Notes: a model not told the origin generated them from the sequence alone. Counted from the first letter of the stretch, positions 1 to 6,048 are shown. The stretch is 7,714 bases of DNA from Adhaeribacter sp. (GCA_028288395.1 JAQBNV010000502.1:1-7714), one strand, 5' to 3'. Program-made: numbers and translations.

Positions 1-398
1 TTCTGAAATACGGCGCGGGTGAAGCTTCTTTTGGCATCAGGACAGCCAAAGATATTCCGGTAGATGCGCATCAGTTGATCTCTTTGTGTGCGCCACGGCC
101 TACTTTTATCAGTTACGGCATTCCGGAAAAAGGCGATGCCAAATGGCTGGACCAGCAAGGCAGTTATATGGCTACTGTAGCCGCCGGACCAGTATTTAAA
201 TTATTAGGGGCAAAAGACCTGGGCGTTGGAAATGATTATAAAACGTCTAAAATGCCGGGTGTTAACGTGGGGTTGTTAAATGGTGAACTGGCTTGGCGGC
301 AGCATGATGGTGGCCACACCGACGCTCCTAATATTAAATATTTTATCCAGTGGGCAGATAAATTTGTTAAACAAACGCCTCCGGGGACATCCCGATAA
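1..398 (+). CDS. Alpha/beta-hydrolase, acetylxylan/glucuronoyl esterase type, C-terminal fragment
   Basis: The reading frame is open from the left edge (first full codon at position 3) to TAA at 396-398, giving 131 visible residues; the start and the nucleophile-serine half lie outside the window. Visible landmarks are DAHQLISLCAPRP at residues 21-33, the usual strand before the acid residue in this fold, then a WLDQQG segment at 48-53, an AAGPVFKLLG segment at 60-69, and RQHDGGHT at 99-106. His101 or His105 is the likely catalytic histidine. This pattern matches large secreted carbohydrate esterases of Bacteroidota annotated as acetylxylan esterase or CE15-like glucuronoyl esterase, which cut ester links on xylan side chains or between xylan and lignin. 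The exact substrate cannot be told from this end. An ATG does not begin the gene here; Met codons inside the fragment are internal. No strong terminator hairpin follows the stop. Confidence 0.75.
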   Translation, partial: LKYGAGEASFGIRTAKDIPVDAHQLISLCAPRPTFISYGIPEKGDAKWLDQQGSYMATVAAGPVFKLLGAKDLGVGNDYKTSKMPGVNVGLLNGELAWRQHDGGHTDAPNIKYFIQWADKFVKQTPPGTSR

Positions 399-943
399 TT
401 AGCTAATTTAACGGCAGGCGGGTGGCAGTTTTATAAGTTTTTTAAAATGTCTTTTGGCAACGCCAGATTAAATTGGTTATGATTTATCTTAAACACATAG
501 ATGATTTAAAGGATAATATAGTTAGGAATCCTTTTAAACGGGTAAATTATAGTCCTTCCTGCCGCTAAAGCGATGCTATCCTACTGATAAGGCCTGTTTT
601 ATATTATTAGAACAGAGAATATTTCTAACCTGTGATGATTAAAAAGGTATCTGAATTTAGCCGCCATTTCCATTTCTACAGCAACGGAATAAGAAGAATA
701 AAGCAAGTGCCACCAGGGCAAGCAACGGGCAAAGCCACCACCGGCGGCCATTTCTAAGTTATATACCTAATTCAGCTATTCTAATTTTAGTTTGTATAGG
801 TTTTTATAATGATAGAAAAATTTTTAATATCTGCCAGTCTATGGGGAAATATGAGTATAGGGTTCCAAAAGCTGTTATTTATTAGAATAAAAAATAGACA
901 GTAAATTCAGAAAGCTGGAGTTAAAGGTTTCTCTTTTTGTTAC

Positions 944-971
944 AAACAACGGTATTATTGCGCCGTTGTTT
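944..971. repeat. Short inverted repeat (9-bp stem, 10-base loop)
   Basis: AAACAACGG at 944-952 is the exact reverse complement of CCGTTGTTT at 963-971. The plus strand continues with A-rich sequence, so it is not a normal plus-strand terminator. On the minus strand the hairpin is followed by only a few T-rich bases (GTAACAAAAAG), again not typical. The left arm sequence AAACAACGG occurs again at 1170-1178, next to another small hairpin. It lies 18 bases before the larger palindrome at 990-1046, so the two could form one structured RNA. Confidence 0.5.
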
Positions 972-989
972 AAGATAAAAGTGCCTTTG

Positions 990-1046
990 TGAATAGTAAC
1001 ATCTGTTTTGATAATTTAAAATAATTAAAACAGATGTTACTATTCA
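990..1046. repeat. Perfect 20-bp inverted repeat with 17-base loop
   Basis: GAATAGTAACATCTGTTTT at 991-1009 is exactly reverse-complemented at 1027-1045, and T990/A1046 adds one more pair. Inside the arms, bases 1010-1012 and 1024-1026 pair further (one G-T), then 1014-1015 with 1021-1022, leaving a very small loop, so almost the whole element folds back. It is AT-rich and not followed by a proper T-run on either strand, so an ordinary intrinsic terminator is unlikely, although it could still end transcription. It could be a small non-autonomous element, the joined ends of a lost insertion sequence, or the stem of a structured RNA. I do not recognise the arm sequence. Confidence 0.7.
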
Positions 1047-1176
1047 AGCCATATTATCCTTTTTATAATATAGTATAGCTTTTATATTTATATTCTTGAA
1101 AGGGCAGGAACACGAACCTAACCGAGATTCTAAACAAATCTTTAGCTTGGATATATTAAAAAATAAACAAAACAAC

Positions 1177-1192
1177 GGACTTTAGCCGGTCC
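1177..1192. repeat. Small hairpin GGACT...GGTCC with T-rich flank
   Basis: GGACT at 1177-1181 pairs with GGTCC at 1188-1192 (four Watson-Crick pairs and one G-T) around a six-base loop, and the plus strand continues CTTTTCTCC-like. This is a weak candidate terminator for anything transcribed rightwards through the gap. The minus strand runs into a T-rich stretch as well. The stem is short enough to be chance. Confidence 0.25.
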
Positions 1193-1291
1193 TTTTCTCC
1201 TTAAATGCCAGCAAAGCATAAGCTAAGTCAACTAATCTGTTTTGAGGCGAAAGATAATAATGAATAGAATAATTATTTTGGCAATGAAATA

Positions 1292-1579
1292 ATGAATGTA
1301 GTTAGACCTCTCCCTGAAGCAGTTAGCATGAAGCATGTAGCTCCCCAGGAACTTTACATCCTTACTCAGGTAATCCTGCATACACTTAACACTGAACCAG
1401 AAAGATTTCACAATATGTCAGAAATACCAGGACTGGAAAGCTGGCGATGGAATCAGCTAGGTGAGATTGCCCGGTACTTGTTAAAGCAAGGCTGGATAGA
1501 AGTGAAGCCCAAAACTGATGGATTTCTGATAAAACTTACCATTTCTGGAAAGGTTTTCGTGTGCAACCATGCTGCTTAG
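1292..1579 (+). CDS. Hypothetical 95-residue protein, possible winged-helix fold
   Basis: I do not recognise this protein. It is soluble, with no signal peptide or membrane segment. Residues 18-33 form an amphipathic helix (LYILTQVILHTL), followed by an acidic/aromatic linker, a second helix around WNQLGEIARYLLKQGWIEV (53-71), and a beta-hairpin-like tail, GFLIKLTISGKVFV (77-90). The order helix, helix, 'LLKQGWIEV', strand-turn-strand resembles small winged-helix proteins in which the last part is the wing, but no specific family is evident. The start at 1292 is the first in-frame ATG; Met13 (1328) is an alternative. No clear ribosome-binding sequence or full consensus promoter precedes it; the nearest match is a shortened TATTTTG at 1274-1280, too close to the start to be convincing. 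It stands alone on the plus strand, with no partner gene. Confidence 0.6.
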   Translation: MNVVRPLPEAVSMKHVAPQELYILTQVILHTLNTEPERFHNMSEIPGLESWRWNQLGEIARYLLKQGWIEVKPKTDGFLIKLTISGKVFVCNHAA

Positions 1580-1655
1580 ATCTAATTAAGCCCAATTTAA
1601 TACCAACCCGTTTAGAACCAGCGTTTTAACATTATTATTAAGAATCTATTCGGTT

Positions 1656-1811
1656 ATGCCCAGGACCCGTAAAGCAAAAAATTCTAAAAACTCTAGCCAG
1701 GTCTATTCTATTCATTATCCAAATAAAAATGAAGTTTCAGAGTTGGAACAAGAAAAGCGCTTCGAAAAACTTAAAAGGCTTTGGTTTGCCTTGAAGTCAG
1801 CCGGGGAATAG
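1656..1811 (+). CDS. Possible small basic protein, 51 residues
   Basis: An ATG at 1656 opens a 51-codon frame ending in TAG at 1809-1811. The predicted peptide begins MPRTRKAKNSKNSSQVYS and carries a charged helical second half, ELEQEKRFEKLKRLWFALKS (29-48). It is rich in Lys and Arg at the start and has no membrane segment. The helical half looks like a real amphipathic helix rather than random translation, but an open frame of this length can arise by chance. It follows the 95-residue gene by 76 bases on the same strand and could be co-transcribed with it. No function can be assigned. Confidence 0.35.
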   Translation: MPRTRKAKNSKNSSQVYSIHYPNKNEVSELEQEKRFEKLKRLWFALKSAGE

Positions 1812-1949
1812 CTGCCGCATAAAGCATTTTGTCAGATTTACGTTAGAAGTATTTATCTTTTGTACGGTGATAAAATATTATCAGAACCAGCTTACCAAAT
1901 TTCCAAGTAAAATAATCATGTTTATCTGACCGCGTGTAGCTAGCTCATA

Positions 1950-1979
1950 TTGAACCTAATTCATTCTCCTGTACTTTTG
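1950..1979 (+). promoter_or_regulatory. Consensus Bacteroidota promoter, plus strand
   Basis: TTG at 1950-1952 and TACTTTTG at 1972-1979 match the -33 (TTG) and -7 (TAnnTTTG) elements with a 19-base spacer, the usual range for the primary sigma factor of Bacteroidota. Transcription would start around 1984-1987 and run rightwards. The only frame nearby is ATG at 2020, which stops after six codons, and beyond it lies the 3' end of the opposite-strand operon. The product would therefore be a small or antisense RNA, if the promoter is used. Confidence 0.45.
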
Positions 1980-2074
1980 AAAAATAAAAGGCTGTTGCGG
2001 GAAAGGAATAGCGGAAGCATGAAGTCTGTAGATGAATAATTAATTTTCAGGCTTTAGGCACAACTACGTAATTG

Positions 2075-2395
2075 CTAGTAATCCAAATTCAATACTAATT
2101 CTAAACCGGCATGAATTGGTTTTAACACATCGGTAAAATTACCCAAGCTTCTTAAAATAGTTGGATTATTATATTTTTCAATTTCCTGCAAGCCTTTGTT
2201 TATATATTGTTTTGCCTGTACTTTGGTTAGTGTAATATGATCAGAAACAGAGTCGATTTTAATAATGTCGATTTCTTTTAAAATAGCATTACATATACTT
2301 TTTAAGCCTATAATATGTAAATCACTTTCGACGGTTAAGGTATTAAATTCCCGGTTTAGGAATTCTAAATGGGTAAATGTTTCTCTGCTTTTCAT
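2075..2395 (-). CDS. Unknown 106-residue protein coupled to LdhA
   Basis: I do not recognise this protein. The start at 2395 is chosen because its ATG overlaps the TGA stop of ldhA (ATGA, 2395-2392), the classic layout for translational coupling; an ATG at 2416 would add seven residues inside ldhA and is less likely. The product is soluble, with no signal peptide. It seems mostly alpha-helical: MKSRETFTHLEFLNREF at the start, a strand-like DLHIIGLKSICNAIL around residue 25-39, and a long helix KVQAKQYINKGLQEIEKY around 58-75, ending LELVLNLDY. There is a single Cys and no metal-binding or catalytic motif that I can see. The base composition is more AT-rich than ldhA. Tight coupling suggests a role linked to lactate dehydrogenase or to the same growth condition, but that is inference from position only. 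Confidence 0.7.
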   Translation of the reverse strand: MKSRETFTHLEFLNREFNTLTVESDLHIIGLKSICNAILKEIDIIKIDSVSDHITLTKVQAKQYINKGLQEIEKYNNPTILRSLGNFTDVLKPIHAGLELVLNLDY

Positions 2396-3393
2396 GCCTG
2401 ATTCTGGGAAGTACATATAAGGTCTTTATATTCAAAATCCATCTTTTCCCAGAAGTCCAGATTTTTAATTGTTTTATCGGCAATCTGTTGTAACGCTTCA
2501 ATAGTCAAAAATGCCTGGTGTGGGGTTATCAGTACATTCGAAAAAGTCATTAGTTTCTGCAGTATTATATCTTTTAATTCATCCTGCTGATGGTCTTCAA
2601 AAAACAAATCTTTTTCATTTTCATACACGTCTAAGCCCAGGTAGCCAATTTGGTTGTTTTCCAGAGCTTTAAGCACATCAGTAGTGTTAATTAAGGCGCC
2701 GCGCGCAGTATTAAGCAACATTACTCCTTTTTTCATTTTGGCAATGCTACTTGCATTTATCATATACTTGGTGGCATCATCCAACGGGACGTGCAAAGAA
2801 ATAATATCGGACTGGCTTAGTACTTCATCTAAAGAAAGCAATTGGATATTTAGCAGATTCTCCGTCGGAGCCACATCGTAACCAACAACCCGGCAACCAA
2901 ACCCATTAAAAATGGCGGCTACGGCCTGGCCAATATTCCCTAATCCAATTAATCCTACCGTTTTTTTATAAAAATTAAAGCCAATCAGCCCGTTTAATCT
3001 GAAATCGAACTTGTGGCTGTTGGTGTTGGCCTGCATGGTATGGCGATTAAGGGCCAAGGCTAGCGCAACCGTATGTTCGGCAATGGCCTGCGGCGAATAA
3101 GCGGCAACGTTAGCTATTTGTATATTTCTTTTAGCGGCTGCATCTTTATCAATATGGTCGGTACCGGCCGAACGGGTAGCGATATATTTAATGCCAAGGT
3201 CGGCCAGTTTGTTTACTACCGTTGCTGATACGTCATCGTTGGTAAAAACCACTACGGCATCTTTTCCTTCGGCATACGCGGCGGTTTCAGAACTTAACGG
3301 GTTTGAAATAAGGGTAATGTCGTGTCTTTTCTGATTGGCTTTGGCGAGAAATTCCTTTTCAAAGGGTTTGATACTGTAAGCTATCACTTTCAT
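2392..3393 (-). CDS. ldhA: D-lactate dehydrogenase (fermentative, NAD-dependent)
   Basis: A 333-residue member of the D-isomer-specific 2-hydroxyacid dehydrogenase family, close in length to Escherichia coli LdhA (329). It reduces pyruvate to D-lactate with NADH in the cytoplasm, which regenerates NAD when respiration is limited. The NAD-binding glycine motif GLGNIG is at 150-155. The catalytic set is present: Arg231 in NTARGAL, Glu260 in DVYENE, and His292 in TPHQAFLT; the Arg-Glu and Glu-His spacings (29 and 32) equal those I recall for the E. coli enzyme. The DVYENEKDLFFEDH segment (255-268) and RSAGTDHID (74-82) are typical of the LdhA subgroup rather than of phosphoglycerate or formate dehydrogenases. 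The start at 3393 gives the expected N-terminus MKVIAYS. The gene leads a two-gene operon and overlaps the next start by four bases. An FNR/CRP-like box lies 76-87 bases upstream. Confidence 0.93.
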   Translation of the reverse strand: MKVIAYSIKPFEKEFLAKANQKRHDITLISNPLSSETAAYAEGKDAVVVFTNDDVSATVVNKLADLGIKYIATRSAGTDHIDKDAAAKRNIQIANVAAYSPQAIAEHTVALALALNRHTMQANTNSHKFDFRLNGLIGFNFYKKTVGLIGLGNIGQAVAAIFNGFGCRVVGYDVAPTENLLNIQLLSLDEVLSQSDIISLHVPLDDATKYMINASSIAKMKKGVMLLNTARGALINTTDVLKALENNQIGYLGLDVYENEKDLFFEDHQQDELKDIILQKLMTFSNVLITPHQAFLTIEALQQIADKTIKNLDFWEKMDFEYKDLICTSQNQA

Positions 3394-3438
3394 AAGGAAG
3401 ACTTTTAAATTAATATAAATTTACCTCAGAACGCCGGC

Positions 3439-3446
3439 TTAAGGTA
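3439..3446 (-). promoter_or_regulatory. Possible weak -7 element for ldhA
   Basis: On the minus strand this reads TACCTTAA, six of eight positions allowed by TAnnTTTG. A start about five bases downstream, near 3434, would put the FNR-like box at 3469-3480 centred about 40 bases upstream of it, the usual place for an activator that contacts RNA polymerase. No TTG is found at the -33 position, as expected for an activator-dependent promoter. A competing 7/8 match, TTAATTTG, lies at 3457-3464. Confidence 0.3.
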
Positions 3447-3468
3447 TGTGCGCCATCAAATTAAAATG

Positions 3469-3480
3469 TGATATACATCA
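3469..3480. promoter_or_regulatory. FNR/CRP-type binding site upstream of ldhA
   Basis: TGAT-ATAC-ATCA is a perfect inverted repeat with the four-base spacer of FNR sites (TTGAT-N4-ATCAA); only the outermost T and A differ (both G here). The plus strand also shows TGTGA with a following TCA, a partial CRP pattern. The site lies upstream of a fermentative dehydrogenase, where control by an oxygen- or redox-sensing CRP/FNR-family regulator makes sense. The regulator itself is not in the window. A short motif like this can also occur by chance. Confidence 0.45.
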
Positions 3481-3516
3481 GGATTTATTAAAATGAGCGC
3501 AAATTATTTTTTTGAC

Positions 3517-3551
3517 TTAGGGGCAACCGGTTAATTGTTTGCCGGCCCTAA
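3517..3551 (-). terminator. Imperfect hairpin just after the four-gene cluster
   Basis: On the minus strand, two bases past the stop of the 135-residue gene, TTAGG and GGCAA pair with TTGCC and CCTAA, with a three-base bulge (GCC) on one side and a 12-base loop. The loop carries the end of an AACCGGTT palindrome. The usual T-run is missing (AAAAAAA follows instead), so this is not a standard intrinsic terminator, but its position directly after the last gene of the cluster suggests a transcript end or a stabilising 3' hairpin. Confidence 0.35.
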
Positions 3552-3553
3552 AA

Positions 3554-3961
3554 TCAGGCGTTAACTTTAGCGAATACTATACCGGCAATTATAGCCTGAA
3601 TAAAACCGTACATAAACCAGCTTAAAACGATATTTAAGGTAATATCTAAAGAACTGAAGGTAATCCACATCACCGGCAATAACGCTACCAGGGCATATAC
3701 CATCCCAAATTCTAATCCCCGGATAATGAAAGAGCCCTTAAACATGCCTTTAAAGCGGGACCAGAACCAGGAAAGCGCAAAACTGAAAACAAAAGCGTGC
3801 AGGTAAAAGAAAATATCGCGGCTGCCATCAGCGTTAAACAAGGGATTATTATAGTCGGTATATAATTGCGGGAAGAACCGGATAGAAATAAATAAGCCAC
3901 CATAGCTTAATACAAATAATATAATTCCGGAGATAAATCCGGAAGAGATAATTTTTTTCAT
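3554..3961 (-). CDS. Small four-helix inner-membrane protein
   Basis: The 135-residue product has four predicted membrane helices, at about 6-28, 51-67, 83-102 and 109-131, with basic residues at 69-81 (RFKGMFKG...R) forming the likely cytoplasmic loop between helices 2 and 3. Both ends would then face the cytoplasm. The polar stretch after helix 1 (PQLYTDYNNPLFNADGSRD, 31-49) would face the periplasm. There are no cysteines, no heme-type histidine pairs and no catalytic motif; His55 is the only histidine. I do not recognise a named family. Its ATG overlaps the TGA of the upstream YceI-like gene (ATGA, 3961-3958), so the two are translationally coupled and probably work together. It may anchor or serve the periplasmic YceI-like protein, but this is inferred from position only. 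Confidence 0.8.
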   Translation of the reverse strand: MKKIISSGFISGIILFVLSYGGLFISIRFFPQLYTDYNNPLFNADGSRDIFFYLHAFVFSFALSWFWSRFKGMFKGSFIIRGLEFGMVYALVALLPVMWITFSSLDITLNIVLSWFMYGFIQAIIAGIVFAKVNA

Positions 3962-4575
3962 AGCGAAGGTTGGTAATCTAAAACTTTTACATTCAGGTTA
4001 AATTTTACTTGCAAGGCATTATCTGTTTGAATCATGCCGCCAATTTTCCGGGGAGGAACTATATTAAAATCGGAAAAATTAACCTGTCGGGTGCCTTCCA
4101 AGGTTAAAGCTTTTTTGCCGTTAGGCGTAATCCGGTAATTTATTTCGTAACGTTTGCTAACGCCCGCCAGCGCAATCGTTACCAGGCCTTTTAGGGTTTC
4201 GGTATTAGATAAATTAGCAGGATAGCGGTTTAAACTAATAAACGTGATGGTGAGGTACGGAAATTCTTTCGCTTTTAAAGCTTTGCGCAGATTTGCCGTC
4301 ATGGGTGGGTTATGACAATCGAAGTGCTGCACATCTAAGGCCAGGGAGCCAGTAATCTGGAAGGCAGTTGATGAATTTTGCTGGTAAAAAGTGAGCGTAT
4401 CGGGTTTGTAATAATCAGCAATAGCACAACTGAATTTATTTACATTGGTGCTGCCCACCACGCTTATGGAGCCCCCTTTGGTAATAACCCATTTGGTATA
4501 ATAAGCCTTTTTGGGGGGTTGATTAAATCCCACCAAGAAGAATAATATTAATAGAAATAGTTTAGAAGAGGGCAT
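3958..4575 (-). CDS. YceI-like secreted protein with two cysteines
   Basis: The 205-residue product starts with a short signal sequence (MPSSKLFLLILFFLVGF, 1-17) and then follows the YceI pattern: GSTNVNKFSC (41-50) in place of the usual GTSNVHDW, ITGSLALDVQHFDC (74-87), RKALKAKEFPYLTITF (97-112), a GLVTIALAGVSKRYEI strand pair, and NFSDFNIVPPRKIGGMI near the end. YceI proteins are lipocalin-like beta-barrels; structurally studied members bind polyisoprenoid lipids in the central pocket. Two cysteines, Cys50 and Cys87, are the only ones in the mature part and sit on neighbouring strands of the fold, so they could form a disulfide or hold a ligand; the other YceI protein in this cluster has none. 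The KALKAKE segment is shared by both, which supports a common origin. No promoter match is seen in the short gap upstream, which is mostly a terminator, so expression probably relies on read-through. Confidence 0.85.
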   Translation of the reverse strand: MPSSKLFLLILFFLVGFNQPPKKAYYTKWVITKGGSISVVGSTNVNKFSCAIADYYKPDTLTFYQQNSSTAFQITGSLALDVQHFDCHNPPMTANLRKALKAKEFPYLTITFISLNRYPANLSNTETLKGLVTIALAGVSKRYEINYRITPNGKKALTLEGTRQVNFSDFNIVPPRKIGGMIQTDNALQVKFNLNVKVLDYQPSL

Positions 4576-4594
4576 CAGGATAGGTAAATAAAAA

Positions 4595-4619
4595 AGCAGG
4601 TTGCATCTGGCAACCTGCT
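4595..4619 (-). terminator. Strong intrinsic terminator inside the cluster
   Basis: On the minus strand AGCAGGTTGC and GCAACCTGCT form a perfect 10-bp stem around a five-base loop, followed at once by a T-rich run (TTTTTATTT). It begins 20 bases after the stop of the beta-barrel gene and ends 20 bases before the ATG of the second YceI-like gene. This is the best terminator in the window. It should end most transcripts after the barrel gene, leaving the last two genes to partial read-through. Confidence 0.88.
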
Positions 4620-4638
4620 CTCTAGTTAAAATATAAAC

Positions 4639-5964
4639 TTAAAAACCAACTACTGCCTGTACTACATAACCCTTAAACTGGCCGCCATTCCGATAATCGG
4701 CTACCGGCAAATCTTTAAATTCCTGACGTACATATTCGCCTTTGAGTAAAATATTCCGGGTTAAAAACCAACCGGCTCCAAAAGCTACCCGGTTTACTTT
4801 CATATCCTGGGTATAAATGATGGCCGGAGCGGTGCCAACGGCTGCTACATCGGGTAAGCGTACATTAAGCGTGTTGTAACGGGCACCAAAAAACAAATTT
4901 TCATTTTTGCCAAACCGATAAACTGCATCCATCGCAACCTGATTGGCTTTTCTTTCTTTTGTTTCGTTTTTGGTCCGGCCTTGGGCCGCTTCGTACGTTC
5001 CGAATAATTCCAGGCCTTTTGCTTTTACAAAACCATTCAGCTGCATGGCATCTACTTCTTTAGAAAAGCCTGGGTTTACACGGCCTGAGAAAGCCTGCGC
5101 CGAGGCAGAACTGCCGGCTTTTTCCAAAACCATAAAATAATTAGAACCGGTGCGGTCGCCGCCATAAAGGGTTTGGCCGCCAGAGCTTTTATTTGTGTAA
5201 TAAGAAGCGGCTACCCGTACCCGGATTATATCGGATAATTGTTTATCGTAGCCCCCTTTAAAATAAACGGCCGGTGTTTTATGAATGTTGGCGTCCTGGT
5301 CGGTGGGGGTTAATACATCAATGTTGCCTTTTATCATGCCGTTAGAAACCCCGGCTACCCCAAAGAAATCAAGTTTACGGACCAATACTTCGCCCCCAAT
5401 TTCGGTGGTAAAAGCATCCAGAATATAATTATCGGCAAAAGGGTTGTAAATGGTTTGCCCGCCATCGGAACGACGATAATGCTGGTCGCCGTAATTAATT
5501 TCCATGTGGCCCACTTTAAGGGTAGTAACAGCCATAATTCTATCCCAGATTTCGCCTTTAAAAGGCAGCTTATCAAACTGAATGTAACCGCCCTTTACCC
5601 AGGTTTCGTTGTGGTGCCGGGAAGATAAATAACTCGTCAGGTTTAACCGGATGCCATCGGCTAACTGCACATCCATAAATAAGTTTGCATTGGCGGTATT
5701 AAAGCCCGGCGATATTTTATATAAATTACCTGTAGCATTTTTGTGTTTCAGGTTCTGGAAAGATTGGGTAAAACCAGCTCCAAATTTTACTTTTATTTCT
5801 TCAAAAGCGGCTGCGGTATCTTTAGGCGCTTCGAATACATTAATGCCCGATTGGTCATAAGGCCGCAGATTATTTATTCGGTTTTGGGCAGTTACTTTTC
5901 CGGCTCCCAAAACAGTAAGTACTAAGGCAGCGGCAAAAAGAGATCTTTGTAATTTAGTTTTCAT
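4639..5964 (-). CDS. Outer-membrane beta-barrel (porin-like) protein
   Basis: The 441-residue product has a clear signal peptide (MKTKLQRSLFAAALVLTVLGAGKVTA, cut after Ala26 before Gln27). The mature part is made of alternating polar/hydrophobic strands separated by Gly/Asn/Asp-rich turns, for example LFMDVQLADGIRLNLTSYLSS, IIRVRVAASYYTNK, LELFGTYEAAQGRT, NLFFGARYNTLNVRL and ILLKGEYVRQEF. The chain ends in ...VVQAVVGF, with the terminal Phe that barrels use for insertion by the BAM complex. The EINYGDQHYRRSDGGQ and NPFADNYILDAFTTEIGGE segments resemble the loop regions of phosphate-selective-porin-like proteins, but the match is too loose to name a substrate. There is no TonB plug domain. It sits between two YceI-like genes, 84 bases after the first, with no promoter match between them. 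A strong terminator follows its stop. Confidence 0.85.
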   Translation of the reverse strand: MKTKLQRSLFAAALVLTVLGAGKVTAQNRINNLRPYDQSGINVFEAPKDTAAAFEEIKVKFGAGFTQSFQNLKHKNATGNLYKISPGFNTANANLFMDVQLADGIRLNLTSYLSSRHHNETWVKGGYIQFDKLPFKGEIWDRIMAVTTLKVGHMEINYGDQHYRRSDGGQTIYNPFADNYILDAFTTEIGGEVLVRKLDFFGVAGVSNGMIKGNIDVLTPTDQDANIHKTPAVYFKGGYDKQLSDIIRVRVAASYYTNKSSGGQTLYGGDRTGSNYFMVLEKAGSSASAQAFSGRVNPGFSKEVDAMQLNGFVKAKGLELFGTYEAAQGRTKNETKERKANQVAMDAVYRFGKNENLFFGARYNTLNVRLPDVAAVGTAPAIIYTQDMKVNRVAFGAGWFLTRNILLKGEYVRQEFKDLPVADYRNGGQFKGYVVQAVVGF

Positions 5965-6048
5965 TATTTCTGTAAGTAAAAAATTTAAGGCTTTTAAGGG
6001 TATTAGATATTTTTATAGCAGCGGAATTAACCTAAGGCTAGGGGTGAA

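Larger units (their letters stand above)
399..1291. other. Long non-coding gap with several inverted repeats
   Basis: I see no convincing gene in these 893 bases. Reading frames on both strands are broken by frequent stops, and the base composition is AT-rich compared with the flanking genes. The longest ATG-initiated frames I could trace are about 29 codons (479-568, plus) and about 50 codons (starting at 751, minus), neither with protein-like features beyond chance. What it does contain is a cluster of hairpins at 944-971, 990-1046 and 1177-1192, each listed separately where worthwhile, and a loose foldback at about 645-775. No tRNA or rRNA was recognised. The stretch could hold a small RNA or decayed sequence, but nothing here proves either. 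Confidence 0.6.
1580..2074. other. Intergenic stretch holding one small open frame and one promoter
   Basis: This stretch separates the plus-strand 95-residue gene from the minus-strand ldhA operon, which ends at 2075. Apart from the possible 51-codon frame at 1656-1811 and the consensus promoter at 1950-1979, I see nothing definable. No strong hairpin followed by a T-run is visible for either converging gene, so transcription from both sides may run into the other. Confidence 0.5.

Noticed and set aside
479..568. 29-codon plus-strand frame beginning MIYLKHIDDL
   Set aside because: Too short, no promoter or start signal, and no further support beyond an open frame.
601..751. 50-codon minus-strand frame starting at the ATG at 751
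   Set aside because: Odd composition, overlaps the repeats of the foldback, and has no recognisable fold or context.
982..989. TGCCTTTG as a plus-strand -7 element with TTG 21 bases upstream
   Set aside because: The conserved A is missing, and the transcript would begin inside the 20-bp palindrome with no gene close behind.
1105..1140. Minus-strand GGTTCGTGTTCC resembling a tRNA T-arm, as a possible tRNA or attachment site
   Set aside because: The T-stem does not pair over five bases and no anticodon arm or matching acceptor strand is found nearby.
2396..2416. Upstream ATG at 2416 as the start of the gene after ldhA
   Set aside because: It would overlap ldhA by 25 bases, while the ATG at 2395 gives the standard four-base ATGA coupling.
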